Shown here in pieces: positions 22,621 through 29,366 of a stretch of DNA of 36,567 bases (its first letter is position 1; every line of letters begins with the position of its first letter). The notes beneath the pieces are model-generated. The model ran no database searches and was not told where the DNA came from. It worked only from the letters and a program-made list of their open reading frames with translations. Source of the stretch: an uncultured bacterium (GTDB taxonomy: Bacteria; Patescibacteriota; Minisyncoccia; Phycocordibacterales; PALSA-1337); contig CAIQIZ010000009.1 of NCBI GenBank assembly GCA_903872035.1, positions 71,299 to 107,865 on the forward strand, written 5' to 3'. The position numbers were made by a program, and so were the translations under genes.

Positions 22621-24301
22621 AGATTTGTTTGTAGACATCCAAGATCTTCTGTGGAATTGGTTCCAGCGACACACCTTGCCAACCGGCAAATTCTGTCTTG
22701 GATAGACCGGATGGATCAAGCGTGAAACAATACAAGATCTTCTCGCCATCCATTTTTTCAAGCTCTTTTTTCAAAACCTGCAAACTTGTACGAGTGATGG
22801 AATGATAAACCGCCACTGTCTTATTCCCTTTTTGGAATATGCAGTAGTGATCAGTCTTTTGAACCTCATCAAACACCCCCTCGCGTAGACAGAGCATCTC
22901 CGTGCATTCGGCAGTGATTCGGGTTTTAAAGTCATCCCCATTATTGTTCTTTTTAACAAACTTCGTCTTGAAGTATTTTAGAGAACCACCTATTCCGCTG
23001 ATCGACTTATTGTCAATTTGGTCCTTATAACCCGTGATTATTGATTTGATCCTTGGATAGCAAACCTCTTCGCATATGCCATTTTCGTTGTTGGTACAGA
23101 GGATAAAAGACCGGTTTCCTTCATCCTTTTTATTTAGTTCCATCACAGCATGACCGGTAGTGCCAGAGCCGGCAAAATAATCCAATATTATTGCGTCCTT
23201 CTTATCTTTGGCTACAGCTAATAAACACTCCTTCACAACATTGATGGATTTCGGAAAAGCAAAAGTGTTCGGGCCTAAGATTCTCTTTATCAATTTTGTA
23301 CCATATTCACTGGCATCATACTTACTATCGATCCAGACTGTTTTATATCTATCCTCGTCCTTATAAAGATATATATCGAATTTACCCCTCACTTCTTTGA
23401 CCCGAAGAGCTTTGATGATTTCTTCTACAGAAGATCTTGAGTATCTCCATTTACGTTCATCCCCGGTAGAATCTATCGGCCAAATATAGATCGACCCATC
23501 TTTCTTTTTCTCGTTTATTCCTTTTGGATGAAATTTCTGATCAGGCACACCTCCAAAACCTGTTATTTTCCCATCTTTGACTATAATCGGGTAAAAACAT
23601 GTCCTTGCATCTGTCCGCATCGACTCACCTCCGCTGTCTCTAAGATTTCTCAAGGATGGATCTTCTCTCTCGTGCGTTGAGATATACTTTTTTCCGTCGC
23701 CAGGATACACGAAATATGCGTACTCATGACAATAGGAAAAATTTGTCCCTTGAATACCCCGTGGGTTATGCACGATTGAAACACAGACGATTTCATGTTT
23801 GGGAAATATTTCTTCGAGCATTATTCCAAGTCTCGGTTGTTCATTTTCGTCAATTGCACATATTAATGTGCCGTCCTCTTTAAGAAGTGATCTGGCGAGT
23901 ATAAGCCGCTTATTCATAAAGGAGATCCACTTGCTATGTCGATACGCATCTTCTTTCTCGACAAAGTTGTTATTATATTTCCAGCTTGTATCTCCGGTGT
24001 TATACGGCGGATCAATATAGATGACATCGACTTTTGCCTGATGTGTAAAATTTAGAACCGACAGAGCGTGGTAATTGTCGCCCTCAATGAGGAAATTGAC
24101 CGGCTTAGACGGATCCTTGTCGACAATCTCCTTGCCCTTAATTTCCTTCAAAACTGGTAGGGCGTTCTCCGCATCCTTTTCGAACTGTTCTTTTACTTTT
24201 TCTTCATCCCAAATGAGCCCGTATTTCTTACGGGATTCAAGTTTTTCGATGATTTTTATGAGCTCGGTTTTGTCGAGTTGGGAATAATCTTTTTCAGCCA
24301 T
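22610..24301 (-). CDS. Type III restriction-modification DNA methyltransferase (Mod)
   Basis: A 563-residue beta-class DNA methyltransferase. DPPY (97-100, in VDVIYIDPPYNTG) is the catalytic motif IV, placed before the SAM motif I (LDYFAGSGTTGHAVMEL, about 375-390), the order that defines group beta. GDNYHALSVL at about 74-83 and WISFMNKRLILARSLLKEDGTLICAIDENE match Mod proteins. It methylates adenine in a short asymmetric site; the specificity segment (about 190-350) cannot be read by eye. It also directs the Res subunit. Follows the DUF4209 gene by 21 bases on the same strand; overlaps res by 11 bases. Complete. Confidence 0.95.
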   Translation of the reverse strand: MAEKDYSQLDKTELIKIIEKLESRKKYGLIWDEEKVKEQFEKDAENALPVLKEIKGKEIVDKDPSKPVNFLIEGDNYHALSVLNFTHQAKVDVIYIDPPYNTGDTSWKYNNNFVEKEDAYRHSKWISFMNKRLILARSLLKEDGTLICAIDENEQPRLGIMLEEIFPKHEIVCVSIVHNPRGIQGTNFSYCHEYAYFVYPGDGKKYISTHEREDPSLRNLRDSGGESMRTDARTCFYPIIVKDGKITGFGGVPDQKFHPKGINEKKKDGSIYIWPIDSTGDERKWRYSRSSVEEIIKALRVKEVRGKFDIYLYKDEDRYKTVWIDSKYDASEYGTKLIKRILGPNTFAFPKSINVVKECLLAVAKDKKDAIILDYFAGSGTTGHAVMELNKKDEGNRSFILCTNNENGICEEVCYPRIKSIITGYKDQIDNKSISGIGGSLKYFKTKFVKKNNNGDDFKTRITAECTEMLCLREGVFDEVQKTDHYCIFQKGNKTVAVYHSITRTSLQVLKKELEKMDGEKILYCFTLDPSGLSKTEFAGWQGVSLEPIPQKILDVYKQIYEY

Positions 24302-24322
24302 ATATACATCGAATCATAGCAT

Positions 24323-26143
24323 TCATTTTTTGATTATTGAAGCATCATCTACTTTCTGCTTTTTAACTAGTGAAAGACACATAAGAACATGTATAAGACG
24401 ATTGGCAACATCCTCGCCCTCAAAAATTCCTTTGTTGATTCCATGAGCAAAATTATTCCTCAAATTCCAACCAACCCGCTCTGTTAACAACACCCGTAAA
24501 TAATATTCGATGTTTTCTCCCATCGTTCGAAAGACTGCTTTGATTAGACCACGACTGAGTAGTTGGTCTAAGCTGAGCACATCGTACCCACCTTCGTCAT
24601 TAGGCTTTATATAGGTGTGATTATTGATGCGATATAGGTTTCTAACCGCATCTTCAATTAAAGGTATGCTCAAACAACATGTGGTGAGATATCCTTTATC
24701 CCAAAAGGACTTTGACAGTTTAGAAATATAGCTTTTGTCTTCTGCTCTAAATACTGGGGATTGGAGTATGGCTTCGGTAAACTGCTCAGATGTATACAAT
24801 TGACGAATTTTTTCAAACGCCATCCTAAGAAATACCGCTTGGAAATGAAGATTGCGAGAAAAGTTTTCCAAGAGATGTTTATCGTAATCATCGTTAATAG
24901 GTCCGAACTTCACTATCGGATAGCCCTCCTCGGAGGCCATTACATGACCAACTAGGTACATCAACGGATGATCTTTAGAGAGATTGTTAAGCTGATCAAC
25001 TACTGACTGTTTCCTCAAGACAAAATTCCCTACTATCCTAGCGATGACAGTTTCTAACGAATTAGAGTTATTTTCACCAAAAATTGAACTGGTGAATTTA
25101 TCAATATTATCTTTAGTGAGCTTAATCTCCGTAGAGACTTCATGCATCGCGAATTTGCCACGCTCGCCGAGATTGCTCAATTCATTAACGATTCGTGCGC
25201 GAGCATCTTTAGCAAACTGGAATGAAATATATTCGAGATAAATATTAATAAGTTTTTCAAGATAATTGCTTACGAGCATCCCATCTGAATTTGCATATTT
25301 GTTTTTTCGGAATGCAGCTTCAAGATTATCAATTACTCTTTTAAGATTCTCTTCATCCTTAGTAGCTGAATAATATGGAGCAAGTAATCTAACCGCGCAT
25401 TCAACACACCATGGGTCTGGATCTTCTAGTGCCATCAGCCTCTTCAGACGATCTTCCAGATCTGCAAGTAATTTATTTTTCTCATCATCTTTTATAATGA
25501 TTTTCCCCGTCTTATCCAAAACCAACCATTGGAATGCATAACCCCAAAGACCCGGTTTATCATCTTCGGTGTATTTCTTTTCAATAGTAATAACCGTTTC
25601 AATAAGCCCTTGTATTCTCGTTGAGTCGTTGATTTTGATCGCTAATCCTAGAGATCGATCCAGTTTATCCTTACAACCCAAACCATCGTCTAATCCGGAA
25701 TTACAGATTTCAATAGCAGAATCTATGACCTTTTGCGCAACGGTGAAATCAATACTTTTATTCAAGACTACGGGCTCGAAATCAAATACCAAGTCGGCAT
25801 ATCGATATGCCAAAATTGGATGCTTGCATTCATCTGCGCGTTTTCTCCAATAAGCTAGAATCTCCTGATCAACCTGTTTTATGCTAGGAAATTCCGTAAA
25901 TTGCCCTTGATCATTTTTCCATACGATCATTGGTCCATGATATGTGCCCCAACCAACATTATTGTTCGGATATTGAGCCATGAACTGAAAAGCTATATAT
26001 TCTGCCAATTCTTCCTTGTCGGTGAGTTTTTCTTGTTTTGCGTTTAGGATTTCGCCTATTTTTTCGCCAAGAACATAATCCTCGATTGGCTCGATTTTCC
26101 TTTCTAGATCCGCAAAATAATCCTGTAACGATTTCCTAATCAT
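24323..26143 (-). CDS. DUF4209 protein with RNxxxHG motif
   Basis: A 606-residue largely helical protein. The C-terminal SIPLIEDAVRNLYRINN...LDQLLSRGLIKAVF...RVGWNLRNNFAHGINKGIF carries RNNFAHG, the RNxxxHG motif that marks DUF4209; the R-x4-H spacing is that of HEPN ribonucleases, which makes an RNase or dimer role plausible but unproven. The N-terminal two-thirds is an alpha-helical repeat-like region without family match. It overlaps the upstream 256-aa gene by 4 bases (ATGA) and precedes mod by 21 bases, so it sits in the type III R-M operon. I infer a role in defence. Confidence 0.75.
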   Translation of the reverse strand: MIRKSLQDYFADLERKIEPIEDYVLGEKIGEILNAKQEKLTDKEELAEYIAFQFMAQYPNNNVGWGTYHGPMIVWKNDQGQFTEFPSIKQVDQEILAYWRKRADECKHPILAYRYADLVFDFEPVVLNKSIDFTVAQKVIDSAIEICNSGLDDGLGCKDKLDRSLGLAIKINDSTRIQGLIETVITIEKKYTEDDKPGLWGYAFQWLVLDKTGKIIIKDDEKNKLLADLEDRLKRLMALEDPDPWCVECAVRLLAPYYSATKDEENLKRVIDNLEAAFRKNKYANSDGMLVSNYLEKLINIYLEYISFQFAKDARARIVNELSNLGERGKFAMHEVSTEIKLTKDNIDKFTSSIFGENNSNSLETVIARIVGNFVLRKQSVVDQLNNLSKDHPLMYLVGHVMASEEGYPIVKFGPINDDYDKHLLENFSRNLHFQAVFLRMAFEKIRQLYTSEQFTEAILQSPVFRAEDKSYISKLSKSFWDKGYLTTCCLSIPLIEDAVRNLYRINNHTYIKPNDEGGYDVLSLDQLLSRGLIKAVFRTMGENIEYYLRVLLTERVGWNLRNNFAHGINKGIFEGEDVANRLIHVLMCLSLVKKQKVDDASIIKK

Positions 26144-26910
26144 AAATCAGTTTTTATCATGCTCTTAACTTTCTTATAATTTTCTGTCTCCATCATTTCT
26201 GCCTTGAGCCTATTATTTTGATCGACCAAGGTCTTAAATCTTGGTCCAAAATCATCAATGAACTTGAAGACTTTATATTTCTGATTTACACCGTAAAACA
26301 GGTCAAGTAACCCCATTGCTGTATTAGCGACAAACCACAGGTCAGTCTTAATCCAGTAATCGTTTTCTGGATCAAAAAAAGTCGTCCTAAAACCAGGATC
26401 TTCTATCGGTTTCATCTCAAAATTCTGAAATGCGTAAGTAATATTAGAATGGGCTCCAGCGCCACTGATCATCTTTTTCAGCCTTTTTGTTTCATCAGCT
26501 TTCACTTTGAAATTTTCGTCCAACCATTTGTACATTGCTTTTTCGTGTTTGTCTTCTACAGAAATAAACCCATTTTTATCCTTATCATAGAATTTCCCCT
26601 CCTCTTCATTCCCCATTGCATACGCTGCCCACTGCGCGGCTTCTATTACATATCTTAGATTCATGTTTGCCTGAATATGGTGCCTACGTATTGCAGAAAA
26701 TAAAGCTAGAGTCAAATATTTCTCAATTTGGAAAATGAATGCCATAGATATGAATTTAGCCGGATCATCCATTGATTTGATGAAATCATTGAATAAACCA
26801 TTAAATTCTGAGGCGTTTATGAAATACTCACCGTAGCATTCAGACCCGTGTAAGATCATTTGGCTTTCGCTTTCGATAATATCTCCAACTGTGTCCTGTT
26901 TGAATTTCAT
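26140..26910 (-). CDS. Uncharacterised helical protein heading the type III R-M operon
   Basis: A 256-residue protein I do not recognise. It is mostly alpha-helical; the segment FISMAFIFQIEKYLTLALFSAIRRHHIQANMNLRYVIEAAQWAAYAMG looks like the core of DUF5677/HEPN-like helical bundles, and GAGAHSNITYAF follows later. There are no membrane helices. It is the first gene of the operon, has an extended -10 promoter immediately upstream and is coupled (ATGA) to the DUF4209 gene, so the two probably act together. Confidence 0.6.
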   Translation of the reverse strand: MKFKQDTVGDIIESESQMILHGSECYGEYFINASEFNGLFNDFIKSMDDPAKFISMAFIFQIEKYLTLALFSAIRRHHIQANMNLRYVIEAAQWAAYAMGNEEEGKFYDKDKNGFISVEDKHEKAMYKWLDENFKVKADETKRLKKMISGAGAHSNITYAFQNFEMKPIEDPGFRTTFFDPENDYWIKTDLWFVANTAMGLLDLFYGVNQKYKVFKFIDDFGPRFKTLVDQNNRLKAEMMETENYKKVKSMIKTDL

Positions 26911-26919
26911 AATTGCTTA

Positions 26920-26928
26920 ATTGTATCA
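26920..26928 (-). promoter_or_regulatory. Extended -10 promoter of the type III R-M operon
   Basis: Minus strand TG-A-TACAAT, with the ATG at 26910 nine bases downstream. Predicted start of transcription is about 3 bases before the ATG; no ribosome-binding site. It is just inside the island's right-hand repeat. Confidence 0.5.
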
Positions 26929-26957
26929 CGCGTTGAATGTAATAATCTTTAATTCCT

Positions 26958-27125
26958 CCCCGCCCCCGCCCGAAAAAACAGGTGGACCGGCGCGGCATTC
27001 CTCCCCGAACCCCTCCTGCCGCGCCGTCCGAACCCAGCGCCGAGCGCAGCGACGGCGCAATGAGCGACTCATGCCTCCGGATTCGCGGCGAAAAATGTTC
27101 GAACTTTGTTCAAAAATGCGCACAA
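26958..27125 (-). repeat. Recombinase-tail repeat, copy 2 (right edge of the island)
   Basis: Inverted relative to copy 1 at 13694-13861, with only scattered differences. It contains the hairpin GGAC-C-GGCGCGGCA ... TGCCGCGCC-GTCC (26984-27029) around a loop that reads GGAGGGGTTCGGGGAGGAA on the minus strand. Overlaps by a few bases the next repeat unit (27118-27312), which continues into the recombinase tail frame. Plus-strand ORFs here are shadows. Confidence 0.85.
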
Positions 27126-27312
27126 TTTCGCAGAAAACTCAAAATCGTCGGGAATGGGCGAGGGGCGTCGCAATTGTGGAGGGCGGGGCGGCATTCCTCC
27201 CCAGACCCCTCCTGCCGCCCCGCCCGCTTCCTTGCTGGCGTTTTTGGGGATTTCCGAGACGAAGGCGAAGGGTGCCCGAGGCGAAAAAACCAGGGCGCGG
27301 TCGCGGACGAGT
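27118..27312 (-). pseudogene. Orphan 3' end of a serine recombinase gene (repeat copy 3)
   Basis: On the minus strand the frame RLVRDRALVFSPRAPFAFV...IPDDFEFSAKLCAFLNKVRTFFAANPEA runs to a stop at 27069 and is almost identical to the last ~70 residues of the intact recombinase (29044-29238), but there is no resolvase domain, only these ~85 residues. It is the remnant end of another copy, inverted relative to the intact gene. The hairpin 27181-27225 has a perfect 13-bp stem (GGGCGGGGCGGCA) and the shared G-rich loop. Confidence 0.8.
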
Positions 27313-27371
27313 CGGATTCTCACCGGCTACTATTTTCTAAATCGCAAACACAAATCACATTCATTCCTGTA

Positions 27372-27563
27372 GCTCGAAGCGGCCCACTTCCGCTTCCGCA
27401 TAGTCTCTGGCGCGCCTCACGCGCACACCCGCATGGCCGCTCCGCTTCCGTCGAGCTCTGCCTTTGTGGAGCAGAGCTCCACAGGCGTCGCGAAATGCCA
27501 TGCCGGTGTGGCGCTAGGCGCGAACTGATTTCGTGAGAAGAAGCGGAACTCGGCCGCTTCTCG
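27372..27563. repeat. 192-bp imperfect palindrome upstream of the first recombinase
   Basis: The two halves pair in blocks: CTCGAAGCGGCC...TTCCGCTTC with its complement at the right end, GCGCGCC with GGCGCG, ACACC-GCATGGC with GCCATGC-GGTGT, and at the centre TGTGGAGC-AGA-GCTCCACA (27465-27483), a perfect hairpin. It lies in the 763-base gap (26911-27673) that otherwise holds the repeat copies. It can form a cruciform or a long single-strand hairpin. No promoter or gene was found in it. Confidence 0.6.
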
Positions 27564-27673
27564 ACAAAGTTAGCGGTATCAGTGGAGCGGTGTGCGTTAT
27601 GCACTGCTTACGCACAGATTATTTGAGGAATTGCTTCTTGACTTCAAGATTTATTGGTATGCTTATAGTTAGC

Positions 27674-29290
27674 ATGACTACTTCATCAAGAAAATTCTTC
27701 ATATATACTCGCAAATCCACCGACACCGAGGATCGGCAGGTCAGGAGCCTTGCCGACCAGCTCTCCGAGCTACGCGAGCTTGCCAGAAAAGAGCAACTGG
27801 AGGTTGTAGATGTCTTCATCGAGAAACAAACTGCCAAAGTCCCTGGCAGACCTGTATTCGCGGAGATGCTGGAGCGTATAGAGGCCGGAGAAGCGTCCGG
27901 TATTTTGGCATGGCATCCTGACAGGCTCGCTCGCAACTCGGTTGATGGAGGAAAAGTGATTTACCTTGTGGATACCGGCAAGATCACTGACTTGAAGTTT
28001 CCAACATTTTGGTTTGACGCCACGCCACAGGGAAAATTCATGCTTTCGATTGCCTTCGGTCAAAGCAAATATTATGTAGATAACCTGTCGGAGAACATAA
28101 AGAGAAGTTACAGACAGAGATTGAAAGATGGTATCTGGCCGCATAAAGCTCCGCTCGGATATTTGAATGACAAAAAATTGAAAAGCCTAGTCATCGATCC
28201 TGCCATAGCACCACTCATCAAGAAGGCATTCGAAGCCTACGCCACCGGAAACTACGCGCTATCCGATCTACGCAGGATCATGGGCGATCTTGGTCTGGTG
28301 AGCCATACGGGTAAAGAGCTTTCCATCTCGAACTATCAATACCTCCTCAAAAATACCCTCTATCATGGCCTCATATATTCCGGCGGTGAATTTTACGAGA
28401 GCAAACACGAACCAATCATTTCAAAGAAGCTTTTTGATACGTGCCAAGAGGTAATGACAAGAAAAAGCAAACCCCAGCATGAAGGTGGATTGAAGCCTTA
28501 TGCTTACCGCGGATTATTTAAGTGCGGTGGATGTGGCTCTTCCATCACCACTGAGACGCAAAAAGGTCATAACTACCTGCGATGTACCAAGAGAAAAGGA
28601 CCTTGTGCTCAAAAATATATCCGTGAGGAAACTATGACTGCCATGATCCAGGATGAGCTTAGAAAAGTTTCGTTATCCGATGCTGTAGCTGATTGGCTTA
28701 TCGCAAGAGTCGAGAAAGAAAAAATCGAGGACGATAATTCTTCAAAAGGTCAGGCTCAAAAGGTAAATGAAGAAATTGTGGCCGTTGATTCCAAGCTCGA
28801 CAAACTTATGACTGCGTACCTGGAAAACGCTTTGACGCTGGAGGAATACCAGACTGCCAAAAACAAGCTCGTCAGCGAAAAGCAGACCTTGAAAGACAAA
28901 TTGACGGCATTCAATCGAAATTCGACGAATCAGTTCGAACCTGTGATGAACTTCCTAAACGACTGTAAACAGGCCGGTATTTTGGCACAGAGCGATGATC
29001 CGGTTAAAATTCGGACATTCTTCCAAAAGGTCGGTTCGAACCCACTCGTCCGCGACCGCGCCCTGGTTTTTTCGCCCCGCGCACCCTTTGCCTTCGTGCA
29101 GGAAATCCCCAAAAACGCCAGCAAGGAAGCGGGCGGGGCGGCAGGAGGGGTCTGGGGAGGAATGCCGCCCCACCCTCCACAATTGCGACGCCCCTCTCCC
29201 ATTCCCGACGATTTTGAGTTTTCTGCGAAATTGTGCGCGCTGTGGGACGATATTAGAACGGAACTTGGTTCTAAGTATTCCCGTTTTTAG
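27674..29290 (+). CDS. Large serine recombinase with repeat-derived C-terminus
   Basis: A 538-residue site-specific recombinase. The resolvase domain opens FIYTRKSTDTEDRQVRSL, with Ser15 as the nucleophile; GRPVFAEML and ILAWHPDRLARN are standard landmarks. A Recombinase domain (PLGYLNDKK...YHGLIYSGGEFYESKHEPIIS) and a zinc ribbon (FKCGGCGSSITTE...CTKRKGPC) follow, then a coiled coil (about 380-440). It catalyses integration or excision through two att sites. The ORF-track start (27533) is in the palindrome; ATG 27674 precedes the resolvase strand. TTGACT...TATAGT upstream have a non-standard 20-bp spacer. The last ~80 residues are encoded by a multicopy repeat, and the gene ends within 20 bases of a disrupted gene fragment. 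Confidence 0.9.
   Translation: MTTSSRKFFIYTRKSTDTEDRQVRSLADQLSELRELARKEQLEVVDVFIEKQTAKVPGRPVFAEMLERIEAGEASGILAWHPDRLARNSVDGGKVIYLVDTGKITDLKFPTFWFDATPQGKFMLSIAFGQSKYYVDNLSENIKRSYRQRLKDGIWPHKAPLGYLNDKKLKSLVIDPAIAPLIKKAFEAYATGNYALSDLRRIMGDLGLVSHTGKELSISNYQYLLKNTLYHGLIYSGGEFYESKHEPIISKKLFDTCQEVMTRKSKPQHEGGLKPYAYRGLFKCGGCGSSITTETQKGHNYLRCTKRKGPCAQKYIREETMTAMIQDELRKVSLSDAVADWLIARVEKEKIEDDNSSKGQAQKVNEEIVAVDSKLDKLMTAYLENALTLEEYQTAKNKLVSEKQTLKDKLTAFNRNSTNQFEPVMNFLNDCKQAGILAQSDDPVKIRTFFQKVGSNPLVRDRALVFSPRAPFAFVQEIPKNASKEAGGAAGGVWGGMPPHPPQLRRPSPIPDDFEFSAKLCALWDDIRTELGSKYSRF
29044..29238 (+). repeat. Recombinase-tail repeat, copy 4 (inside the recombinase gene)
   Basis: Same 195-base unit as 27118-27312 but in opposite orientation, with a handful of differences by eye. 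It is in frame with, and provides, the recombinase C-terminus. The hairpin 29131-29175 has the GGGCGGGGCGGCA stem (one G-U pair on the right arm) and loop GGAGGGGTCTGGGGAGGAA. With copy 3 it brackets the recombinase as inverted repeats about 1.7 kb apart. Confidence 0.85.
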
Positions 29291-29309
29291 TTGTTTCAAC
29301 CGCTCCTCT

Positions 29310-29363
29310 AAATTCATTACTTTGTAAAACCATCTTATATGGTGATTGTTCTATAATCTTCAT
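29310..29363 (-). pseudogene. Truncated paralogue of the 201-aa membrane gene (first 18 codons only)
   Basis: On the minus strand ATG at 29363 encodes MKIIEQSPYKMVLQSNEF, which matches MKIVEQSPDRMVLQSNEF, the start of the intact gene at 31703, at both DNA and protein level. After that the frame goes into unrelated sequence and stops. It starts 3 bases after the stop of the 561-aa gene, so it was the third gene of that operon (paralogue, 561-aa gene, paralogue) and was cut by arrival of the recombinase unit. The rest of the gene is not found in the window. Confidence 0.85.
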
Positions 29364-29366
29364 AAA

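Noticed and set aside
22621-22761. Longer start for Res (ORF-track version)
   Set aside because: The extra 47 residues lie inside mod, out of frame with it, and do not look like a Res N-terminus; ATG 22620 gives the usual short overlap.
26921-27604. Several overlapping ORFs in the GC-rich gap
   Set aside because: They are by-products of high-GC repeat and palindrome sequence; only the recombinase-tail frame on the minus strand makes sense.
13694-29238. CRISPR array
   Set aside because: The repeats are long, few, in mixed orientation and without regular spacers; the Cas4-like nuclease has no cas neighbours.
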